From NCBI GenBank assembly GCA_919902965.1, contig CAKKSJ010000470.1, positions 1 to 5,176 of the forward strand: a stretch of 5,176 nt of DNA. The letters run 5' to 3'. Shown in pieces: positions 1-5,176 of the stretch; the first letter of the stretch is position 1; the number at the start of each line of letters is the position of its first letter. The DNA is from Burkholderiales bacterium (GTDB taxonomy: Bacteria; Pseudomonadota; Gammaproteobacteria; Burkholderiales; SG8-39). Both the position numbers and the translations under genes were made by a program. Under the pieces are notes generated by a model. That model was not told the DNA's origin and did no database searches. It worked only from the letters and a program-made list of their open reading frames with translations.

Positions 1-2
1 TC

Positions 3-104
3 AACGTGCGCAAAGCCTCACTGCCCGAATTCGAACTCGCCCCGCTCTACGCAGCGCTGGCTCTCGACCTCAACCCTGGAGGAACGAAAAAACTCATCGT
101 CTGA
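3..104 (+). CDS. C-terminal end of an unrecognised protein (5' truncated by window edge)
   Basis: An open plus-strand frame enters from the left edge and ends in TGA at 102-104, giving 33 visible residues. They begin N-V-R-K-A-S-L-P-E and end L-N-P-G-G-T-K-K-L-I-V. Third positions are mostly G or C, as in the neighbouring genes, and the peptide has the amphipathic, leucine-rich look of a real C-terminus rather than a shadow frame. The gene would converge on cobQ, with about 110 bp between the two stop codons, which is a normal convergent layout. I do not recognise the family from this fragment and assign no function. The fragment is too short to exclude a chance open frame. Confidence 0.45.
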   Translation, partial: NVRKASLPEFELAPLYAALALDLNPGGTKKLIV

Positions 105-195
105 ACCTGACGACGCGAATGTAGTGCCACTCGGACAATTCGAGCGGCGTAACCCATTGATGCAGCACAATGAGTTTCAGCCGATGATAAAGATG

Positions 196-209
196 GGCTA
201 AGTGTAGCC
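196..209. terminator. Weak hairpin between convergent genes, possible terminator
   Basis: A perfect 5-bp stem (GGCTA at 196-200 pairing with TAGCC at 205-209) encloses the 4-nt loop AGTG. It lies five bases past the cobQ stop codon on the minus strand, in the 110-bp space between the two convergent stop codons. Neither strand has a strong T-run after it; the minus strand reads only a short T-containing stretch (CATCTTTATCAT). The placement fits a terminator, but the stem is short and half A/T at its top, so this is a weak call. Nothing else convincing is seen in 105-214. Confidence 0.2.
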
Positions 210-214
210 TCAGA

Positions 215-1684
215 CTAACGCACTACGGCGAGCAGGCGGTCAATCTGTAAGTGTTCGGCGAGGGTGTCCGCCAGGCGGTTGATGCTTGCTTCCCGCAGGA
301 CAGCAACGTCAACCGCCACTGGTCGCGCCAGTCCGGCCCAATGGAGTAGCGCCGAACACGCCTCGGGTTCGTCGAACAATCCGTGCAAATAGGTGGTGAG
401 CACTTGCTCGTCCTCGGATAGCGCGCCGTCGAACTGACCATCGTCGAGCCGGATCGCGGCACGCGCCAACGCCGGTCCTGCGGTGATGCCCATGTGGATC
501 TCGTAGCCAGAGACGCGTGCGCCAGATCCCGCGAGACGGCCATGCACCTGGCGCAGCTGCTTTTTCGGCTCGAGCGTGGTCTCATAATTGAGCATACCGA
601 GCCCCGGCCTGCTGGTCGCTGCACCTTCTAACCCGTGAGGATCATGCAGCCATGTGCCGAGCATCTGCATGCCTCCGCAAATTCCGATCAGTTTCCCCCC
701 GTAGCGCAGATGCCGCTTAATTTCCGGCACCCAGCCCTCGCCCAGCAACCAGTCCAGGTCGGCTTGAACGCTCTTGGTGCCTGGTAGGATGATCAGATCG
801 GCATGAGAAATACGCATGCCCGGACCGATAAAACTGAACTCGACTTGCGGATGCGCGCGTAACGCGTCGAAATCGGTGTGGTTGCTGATGCGCGGGAACA
901 CCGGCACGATCACGCGCAAACGCCCGCCTGCCGCTTTTTCTCCCTGCTCCGTCTTGATCGCGTCCTCGGCATCTAGATGTAGGCCGTGAAGATAGGGCAT
1001 CACTCCGAATACCGGTTTGCCGGTTTTGCGCTCCAGCCACTCTACGCCGGACTGCAGCAGACCGATGTCGCCGCGAAAGCGGTTGATCACGAAACCGCGC
1101 ACGCGTTCGCGCTCGGATGACGACAGGCATTGCAGCGTACCGACAATATGTGCGAATACGCCACCGCGATCAATGTCGGCCACCAGAACGACCGGGCAGT
1201 CCACGGCTTCGGCAAACCCCATATTGGCGATGTCACGATCACGCAGGTTGATTTCGGCCGGACTGCCCGCACCCTCCACCAGCACGCAGTCGTACTGCGC
1301 CCGCAATCGATGGTAGGACGCGAGAACTGCCGACATCGCGCGCGGCTTGTACTCGTGATAGCCGCGCGCATCCATGTCGGCGAGCGCCTTGCCCTGGATA
1401 ATGATTTGTGCGCCTACGTCGGAATTCGGCTTCAGCAGTACCGGGTTCATGTCCGTGTGCGGCGGCACGCCGGCCGCCTGCGCCTGCAGTGCTTGCGCGC
1501 GGCCGATCTCGCCGCCCTGCGCGGTCACGGCGCTGTTCAATGCCATGTTCTGCGGCTTGAACGGCACCACGCGCACGCCGCGGCGGCGCAGCACCCGGCA
1601 TAGACCCGCGACCAGCGTGCTCTTGCCGGCATCGGAGGTCGTGCCCTGCACCATTAATGTTCCGGCGATCCGCTTGTGTTCCAT
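215..1684 (-). CDS. cobQ: Cobyric acid synthase CobQ (glutamine-hydrolysing)
   Basis: Known role of the family: a cytoplasmic, ATP- and glutamine-dependent enzyme that amidates carboxylates b, d, e and g of adenosylcobyrinic acid a,c-diamide to give adenosylcobyric acid. The 489-residue length is normal for CobQ. The N-terminal dethiobiotin-synthetase-like ATP domain shows the P-loop G-T-T-S-D-A-G-K-S-T at about residues 14-23, then K-P-Q-N-M-A-L-N-S-A and D-M-N-P-V-L-L-K-P. The C-terminal class I glutaminase-like domain has the nucleophile Cys336 in G-I-C-G-G-M-Q-M-L-G and the catalytic His434 in T-Y-L-H-G-L-F-D. The ATG at 1684 is preferred because it gives the usual short lead into L-M-V-Q-G-T-T-S-D-A-G-K. 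A TTG at 1708 would only add eight residues and overlap the previous gene. The start follows the upstream stop codon by 2 bp and has a poor Shine-Dalgarno, which suggests coupling. The gene looks intact. Confidence 0.97.
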   Translation of the reverse strand: MEHKRIAGTLMVQGTTSDAGKSTLVAGLCRVLRRRGVRVVPFKPQNMALNSAVTAQGGEIGRAQALQAQAAGVPPHTDMNPVLLKPNSDVGAQIIIQGKALADMDARGYHEYKPRAMSAVLASYHRLRAQYDCVLVEGAGSPAEINLRDRDIANMGFAEAVDCPVVLVADIDRGGVFAHIVGTLQCLSSSERERVRGFVINRFRGDIGLLQSGVEWLERKTGKPVFGVMPYLHGLHLDAEDAIKTEQGEKAAGGRLRVIVPVFPRISNHTDFDALRAHPQVEFSFIGPGMRISHADLIILPGTKSVQADLDWLLGEGWVPEIKRHLRYGGKLIGICGGMQMLGTWLHDPHGLEGAATSRPGLGMLNYETTLEPKKQLRQVHGRLAGSGARVSGYEIHMGITAGPALARAAIRLDDGQFDGALSEDEQVLTTYLHGLFDEPEACSALLHWAGLARPVAVDVAVLREASINRLADTLAEHLQIDRLLAVVR

Positions 1685-1686
1685 GC

Positions 1687-2481
1687 CTATTTCGCTGCCT
1701 GGACCCAACGCGTCACAATACGCTCGAGTTGCGCCAGCCCTTCAGTGATGGCACTGGGCCCCGGCGAAAGAATATCGGCCGACTTGATCTCGTAGAGCTG
1801 ATTGTCGCGCACCGCAGGTACCGCGTCCCAGCCGGGCCGGGCCCGCACCTGCTCGGAACGGAATTTCTTGCCGCACCATGAGCCGACGATGATGTCGGGC
1901 GCGCGCCGGATAACGTCGGCAGGATCGCCGATGATGCGATCGCGCGCCGCCAGGCGCCGCGATTCTTCGGCGTAGCAGTCCGCGCCCCCGACCGTTTCGA
2001 TCAATTCCGAGACCCAGCGGATGCCCGAGATCAGCGGATCGTTCCATTCCTCGAAATAGATGCGCGGCCGCCGCGAAAGCTCGCGGGCGCGCAGCTGTGC
2101 CGCTTCGAGCCGATCCCGCAAGTCGGCGACGAGTCGCTCGCCGGCCTGCGACCTCTCAACCAGCGCTGCAAGAGTACGGATCATGCCCAGAATGCCAGCG
2201 AGGCTGCGTTGATTGAACACGTGTATCTCGACCCCTGCGCGTATCAGCTCGCGCACGATATCGGCCTGAAGGTCCGAAAAAGCGATGACCAGGTCCGGCT
2301 CGACCGCCAGGATGCGTTCGATTTTCGCGCTCGAAAATCCGCTCACCTTCGGCTTCTCCTTGCGCGCCCGCGCCGGGCGTGTGGTGAAGCCGGAAATCCC
2401 GGCAATGCGATCTTCCGCGCCGAGCAGGTAGAGCGTCTCGACCGCTTCCGTCGACAGGCAGGCGATGCGCCGGTAGCTCAT
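1687..2481 (-). CDS. BtuF-like cobalamin-binding protein without signal peptide
   Basis: 264 residues of the class III periplasmic-binding-protein fold (COG0614, BtuF/FhuD-like). The first lobe has R-I-A-C-L-S-T-E-A-V-E-T-L-Y-L-L-G (residues 5-21) and S-S-A-K-I-E-R-I-L-A-V-E-P-D-L-V (50-65). A long central helix spans roughly 95-135. The second lobe carries F-E-E-W-N-D-P (143-149), G-I-R-W-V-S-E-L-I (153-161) and S-W-C-G-K-K (201-206). The start is set by an ATGA overlap with btuF (ATG 2481-2479, stop 2480-2478). The N-terminus is charged and enters the fold at once, with no hydrophobic leader. The same frame upstream is only a shadow of btuF and also lacks one, so the product is predicted to stay in the cytoplasm. 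No good Shine-Dalgarno is seen, which fits translational coupling. One BtuF glutamate thought to contact the permease aligns by eye with Ala188. Members of this family are annotated as cobalamin-binding proteins; the actual role is unknown. Corrinoid binding here is inferred from fold and context. Confidence 0.85.
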   Translation of the reverse strand: MSYRRIACLSTEAVETLYLLGAEDRIAGISGFTTRPARARKEKPKVSGFSSAKIERILAVEPDLVIAFSDLQADIVRELIRAGVEIHVFNQRSLAGILGMIRTLAALVERSQAGERLVADLRDRLEAAQLRARELSRRPRIYFEEWNDPLISGIRWVSELIETVGGADCYAEESRRLAARDRIIGDPADVIRRAPDIIVGSWCGKKFRSEQVRARPGWDAVPAVRDNQLYEIKSADILSPGPSAITEGLAQLERIVTRWVQAAK

Positions 2482-3368
2482 TTGGGCCGCTTCGCGCGCG
2501 CCTCGTCGAGGTTCTCGCACATGAGCTGCGCGCCCTCGAGCACGCGCGGCGTGGGACGGCTGATGAGATCGGCGGGAATCAGAAAGAAATTGTTGCGGGC
2601 CGTCGCCGTGAGATGCGGCCATTGTTTCCAGCTTTCCAGACCGTTCTGTCTGTTCGTATCGAAGATGGCGGTGACTATCGCCTCTGGATCGGCATCGAGC
2701 ACCGCTTCGATCGAGACCACCGGCACCAGCGGCTCCAGATCGGCGAACACGTTTTGCCCGCCGCATAGCGTGATCACGTCGTTGATGATCTGACTGCCGT
2801 TGATAGTCATGAGGGGCTTTTCCCACACTTGATAGAACACGCGCACCGGCGGACGGCCGGCATAGCGCGCGCGCAGTTCGGCTTCGCGCACCGCAAACGC
2901 GCCCGCCGCGGGCAGCGCGACCGCTTCGGTACCGGCCAATCGGCCGAATTGCTCCAGCGAGCGCGCAATGTCGCCGAGCCGGTGCGGCTCGTTGTAGAAC
3001 ACCGGAATACCGAGCTTCAGCAGTTTATCCAGCTGGCGTTGCGCGTTGCCGTGCAACCAGACCACGATCAGATCGGGCTTGAGGGCAACGATGCGCTCCA
3101 GATCGAGCTGCAGGTTGTTGCCGACGCGCGGGATGCTTTTCGCCGCCTCGGGGTAATCGCTGTACTCGACGGCGCCGACAATGTGCCCGCCCGCGCCGGC
3201 GTCGAACAGCAACTCCGTGACGTGTGGCGCAAGACTGAGGATGCGCCGGGCCGGGCGTGGCAGCGTCACCACCCGGCCGTTGTCGTCGGTAACGGTGACC
3301 TCCGCCATCGCCGCCGCGGCGGCCAGCAACAGCGCCATGCCAAGCGCCAGACGCGAACTCACGCGCAT
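2478..3368 (-). CDS. btuF: Periplasmic cobalamin-binding protein BtuF
   Basis: 296 residues. A signal peptide (M-R-V-S-S-R, a leucine/alanine-rich core, then A-M-A|E) predicts cleavage after residue 22 and export to the periplasm. The mature protein follows the BtuF pattern: I-L-S-L-A-P-H-V-T-E-L-L-F (43-55), V-E-Y-S-D-Y-P (67-73), L-E-R-I-V-A-L-K-P-D-L-I (90-101), W-L-H-G-N-A-Q-R-Q (104-112) and L-C-G-G-Q-N-V-F (201-208). The 90-112 stretch closely resembles E. coli BtuF as I remember it. Glu91 and Glu221 align by eye with the two glutamates that dock BtuF onto BtuC. The family delivers cobalamin or cobinamide to the BtuCD importer, but neither partner gene is in the window. The start at 3368 is supported by a strong Shine-Dalgarno and the signal peptide; it overlaps the end of cobD by 10 bp. 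The 3' end overlaps the next gene by 4 bp. Confidence 0.93.
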   Translation of the reverse strand: MRVSSRLALGMALLLAAAAAMAEVTVTDDNGRVVTLPRPARRILSLAPHVTELLFDAGAGGHIVGAVEYSDYPEAAKSIPRVGNNLQLDLERIVALKPDLIVVWLHGNAQRQLDKLLKLGIPVFYNEPHRLGDIARSLEQFGRLAGTEAVALPAAGAFAVREAELRARYAGRPPVRVFYQVWEKPLMTINGSQIINDVITLCGGQNVFADLEPLVPVVSIEAVLDADPEAIVTAIFDTNRQNGLESWKQWPHLTATARNNFFLIPADLISRPTPRVLEGAQLMCENLDEARAKRPK

Positions 3369-4357
3369 TGCATTTCCTTCCACAAGAAAAGCGCCTGTTC
3401 CAGCCGGCGCCAATCTGCTTCGTCGCGGGGCAGGCCGATCCGGACACCGCCGCGATCGCCGTCCTGGATCCGGCGCGTCAGAATCGCCTGCTGCGCGAGC
3501 GCACGGTGCAGCTCGGCGGCATGCTCGTGCCGCCACCACTGAAACAGCGCCGTGCCTTGGGCGGGGATTCCGGCGCACGCCAGCAGCGCATGCAGCCGCC
3601 GCCCGGATGCGATCAAGGCGGCACGCGTCTGCGCCTGCCAATCCCGGTCCTGCAGCGCCGCAATGGCGGCGAATTGCGCCGGTCCAGCCACGCTCCAGGG
3701 TCCGAGTTCGTCCCGCAGCGCGTGCAGCAGGGCACGGTCGGCAGCAACGAAGCCCACCCGGGCGCCGGCAAGCCCAAAAAATTTGCCCAGCGAGCGCAGA
3801 ACAATAAGCCCGGGCCGGGAGGCGAACGGGGCCAAGCTCGCATCGGGCATGAGATCGATATACGCCTCGTCCACAATCAGCCAGCCGTCGCGCGCGGCGA
3901 GCCGGACATGCCATTCGCGCAAACGATCGGGCTCGATGCGCTCGCCGCTAGGGTTGTTCGGATTGCACACGACGAGCACGTCGGTCTCGGCGATTCGCGC
4001 ATCGAATTCGCGCGGCGGAACCGCCTGCACGGCATGGCCTTGGCGCTTCCATGCGTGCACATACTCGTTGTAGGTCAATGCGGCCAACGTCACCCGCGAA
4101 TGCCGCCGCAGCCGCGGCAGCGCCTGGATCGCCGCCTGGGTGCCGGCTATCTGCAGCAAATCCACAGCCTGATAGTATTCGCGCGCCGCGCATAGCAGCG
4201 GTTCAGGATCGCCGGGCAGGCGCTGCCAGATTCCTGGAGGCACCGGCGGCACAGGGTAACCAGTAGGATTGATCCCGGTGGAGAGATCGAGCCAGCGCTC
4301 CTCGGGAATTCCGTATTCCCGGGAAGCGCGCATCAAATCGCCGCCGTGCTCAAGCAT
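3359..4357 (-). CDS. cobD: L-threonine-O-3-phosphate decarboxylase (CobD; CobC in Pseudomonas naming)
   Basis: 332 residues, a fold-type I PLP enzyme of the histidinol-phosphate aminotransferase-like group. The known reaction is decarboxylation of L-threonine O-3-phosphate to (R)-1-amino-2-propanol O-2-phosphate, the linker CbiB attaches to adenosylcobyric acid. Visible marks are the family-typical N-terminus W-L-D-L-S-T-G-I-N-P-T-G-Y-P (22-34), G-T-Q-A-A-I (72-77), N-P-N-N-P-S-G (132-138), V-D-E-A-Y (162-166, Asp163 contacting the PLP ring nitrogen) and S-L-G-K-F-F-G-L-A-G-A-R-V-G-F, in which Lys192 is the Schiff-base lysine. The STGINP motif and the cob neighbours separate it from HisC. The ATG at 4357 overlaps the cbiB stop by 8 bp, with a GGAA Shine-Dalgarno about 5 bases upstream. 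The upstream open frame is a cbiB shadow. The TGA at 3361-3359 overlaps btuF by 10 bp. The naming is confusing because CobD is also used for CbiB in the aerobic-pathway literature. Confidence 0.95.
   Translation of the reverse strand: MLEHGGDLMRASREYGIPEERWLDLSTGINPTGYPVPPVPPGIWQRLPGDPEPLLCAAREYYQAVDLLQIAGTQAAIQALPRLRRHSRVTLAALTYNEYVHAWKRQGHAVQAVPPREFDARIAETDVLVVCNPNNPSGERIEPDRLREWHVRLAARDGWLIVDEAYIDLMPDASLAPFASRPGLIVLRSLGKFFGLAGARVGFVAADRALLHALRDELGPWSVAGPAQFAAIAALQDRDWQAQTRAALIASGRRLHALLACAGIPAQGTALFQWWRHEHAAELHRALAQQAILTRRIQDGDRGGVRIGLPRDEADWRRLEQALFLWKEMQCA
3374..3381 (-). promoter_or_regulatory. Strong Shine-Dalgarno of btuF inside the end of cobD
   Basis: On the minus strand the sequence GGAAGGAA is followed by 5 bases and then the btuF ATG at 3368-3366. 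It lies within the last codons of cobD. It is the clearest ribosome-binding site in the window and fixes the btuF start. It also suggests that btuF can recruit ribosomes independently, unlike the two genes downstream of it, which lack a good site. Confidence 0.7.
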
Positions 4358-5176
4358 GGCTGTTCCAGAACGCGGACAGCGCGAGAACGGCGAGCCCGAA
4401 TGCGGCAAGCCATGCGGCGATTCCCGCGAACACGAGCCGCAGGGCGCGACCGATGTCGGCAGCATCAGGCGTGTTGCCGGCGCCCAGGCGCGGACGCTGC
4501 TCCAGCTGGCCGTAATAGCGAGCGGCGCCCCCAAGCTCGAGCCCGAGGGCGCCCGCCCCGGCAGCCATCACCGGCCCGGCGTTGGGGCTTTCCCAGGCGC
4601 GCGCCTGCGCGCGCCAGCAGGCGAGGCCCGCGCGCGTATTGCCGAGCAGCGCGTAAGTGAGCGCGGTCAGCCGTGCCGGCACATAGTTCATCACGTCGTC
4701 GAGCCGCGCCGCAGCCCAGCCGAAATGGAGGTAACGCGCCGTCTTGTTGCCCCACATCGCATCGAGCGTGTTCACCAGGCGGTAGGCGATCACGCCGGTG
4801 GCGCCGCCGAACGCGAACCAGAACAGCGCCGCGAATACCGCGTCGTTGCCGTTTTCCAGCGCCGACTCTACCGTCGCGCGCGCCACCTCCGCGGGCGAAG
4901 CCCCACCCAAGTCGCGCGTCACGATGCGCGCGCCTAGCGCGCGGGCGCGATCCAGGTCGCCGGCGGCGAGCGCGGCCTCGACCGGCTGGACGTGCTGCCA
5001 CAGGCTTTTCGCGCCGATTGCCAGGTAGAGCGCGGCGACGCCGACCGGTGCTACGGTCCAAGGAAGCGCATACGCTGCCGCCGCAACTGCGGACACCGGC
5101 AGGCCTACCGCCGCGAGCAGAGCGAACACGCCGGGCAGACGGCGTTCGACCGCGCCGCCGGCTGCAGTGCGGTTGA
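4350..5176 (-). CDS. cbiB: Adenosylcobinamide-phosphate synthase CbiB (5' end beyond window)
   Basis: The frame is open to the right edge, giving 274 visible residues of a protein usually a little over 300 long, so roughly the first 40 are missing. The GTG at 5129 is an internal valine: the frame continues upstream with coding-like sequence (…V-E-R-R-L-P-G). The family is an integral inner-membrane enzyme joining adenosylcobyric acid to aminopropanol phosphate, giving adenosylcobinamide phosphate. Visible support includes hydrophobic segments at about residues 17-37 and 39-56, the signature V-E-S-A-L-E-N-G-N-D-A-V (102-113) followed by a membrane segment, Y-R-L-V-N-T-L-D-A-M-W-G (131-142), E-S-P-N-A-G-P-V-M-A (195-204), N-T-P-D-A-A-D-I-G-R-A (234-244) and a C-terminal membrane segment (about 247-269). 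The usual tyrosine of the M-x-G-Y/N-K region is Asn here (G-N-K), which I take as ordinary variation. The stop overlaps the cobD start by 8 bp. This gene is also called cobD in Pseudomonas nomenclature. Confidence 0.95.
   Translation of the reverse strand, partial: NRTAAGGAVERRLPGVFALLAAVGLPVSAVAAAAYALPWTVAPVGVAALYLAIGAKSLWQHVQPVEAALAAGDLDRARALGARIVTRDLGGASPAEVARATVESALENGNDAVFAALFWFAFGGATGVIAYRLVNTLDAMWGNKTARYLHFGWAAARLDDVMNYVPARLTALTYALLGNTRAGLACWRAQARAWESPNAGPVMAAGAGALGLELGGAARYYGQLEQRPRLGAGNTPDAADIGRALRLVFAGIAAWLAAFGLAVLALSAFWNSHA
4596..4615. repeat. All-G/C inverted repeat inside cbiB
   Basis: Perfect 8-bp arms (GGCGCGCG at 4596-4603 and CGCGCGCC at 4608-4615) surround the 4-base spacer CCTG. 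The repeat sits within cbiB codons for the near-palindromic peptide W-R-A-Q-A-R-A-W. It could form a very stable hairpin in the cbiB mRNA. It may equally be a chance result of Arg/Ala codons in GC-rich DNA. The sequence itself is certain, a function is not. Confidence 0.35.

Noticed and set aside
155..172. CATTG...CAATG imperfect hairpin in the intergenic region
   Set aside because: The stem is only 5 bp with an 8-base loop and no T-run on either side, so it is not distinguishable from chance.
1706..1708. TTG start giving cobQ eight extra residues
   Set aside because: The ATG at 1684 gives the usual CobQ N-terminus and follows the upstream stop by 2 bp. The TTG would be a rarer start inside the previous gene with no better ribosome-binding site.
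2482..2826. N-terminal extension of the leaderless BtuF-like protein
   Set aside because: This in-frame open stretch overlaps btuF, is Arg/Ser/His-rich with no hydrophobic segment, and is read as a shadow. The ATGA junction is a much better start.
3310..3323. Palindrome GCCGCCGCGGCGGC
   Set aside because: It encodes the alanine run of the btuF signal peptide and follows from GCN codons. It has no loop and no regulatory context.
2829..3542. Plus-strand open frame (237 codons) opposite btuF and the end of cobD
   Set aside because: It is antisense across two real genes and their overlap, with low-complexity Arg/Gln-rich content and no domain signal.
3368..4195. Long plus-strand open frame (275 codons) opposite cobD
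   Set aside because: It lies entirely antisense to the well-supported decarboxylase gene. Its Arg/Gln/Ala-rich translation has no recognisable motif, as expected of a GC-rich shadow frame.
4269..4937. Plus-strand open frame (222 codons) opposite cbiB
   Set aside because: It mirrors the cbiB codons and reads as Arg/Pro/Gly/Glu-rich shadow sequence. CbiB signatures on the other strand are unambiguous.
5127..5129. GTG as the start of cbiB
   Set aside because: The frame stays open to the window edge with coding-like residues upstream, and starting here would leave CbiB about 50 residues short. It is an internal valine.

Overview
The window is GC-rich, with strong G/C preference at third codon positions. 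It carries a compact stretch of late cobalamin (vitamin B12) biosynthesis and corrinoid-binding genes, all read from the minus strand. The CobQ and CbiB sequences, and a BtuF-like protein placed between cobD and cobQ, suggest a proteobacterium, most likely a betaproteobacterium. That assignment comes from general family resemblance only, not from a search.

In transcription order (right to left) the genes are: cbiB, adenosylcobinamide-phosphate synthase, whose 5' end lies beyond the right edge (4350-5176); cobD, L-threonine-O-3-phosphate decarboxylase, called cobC in Pseudomonas nomenclature (3359-4357); btuF, an exported cobalamin-binding protein (2478-3368); a second BtuF-like protein without a signal peptide (1687-2481); and cobQ, cobyric acid synthase (215-1684). 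The junctions are overlaps of 8, 10 and 4 bp and then a 2-bp gap, so the five genes almost certainly form one operon with translational coupling. No promoter or cobalamin riboswitch is visible inside the operon; any leader would lie beyond position 5176.

The genes work together as follows. CobQ amidates adenosylcobyrinic acid a,c-diamide to adenosylcobyric acid. CobD makes aminopropanol phosphate from threonine phosphate. CbiB joins these two products into adenosylcobinamide phosphate. BtuF would capture corrinoid in the periplasm for uptake, although no BtuC or BtuD partner is present here. The role of the cytoplasm-predicted BtuF-like protein is unknown, and it is the most interesting item in the window. 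Nucleotide-loop genes (cobU/cobP, cobS, cobT) and corrin-ring genes are not in view.

The left edge holds the last 33 codons of an unrecognised plus-strand gene that converges on cobQ, followed by about 110 bp of intergenic DNA with only a weak hairpin.
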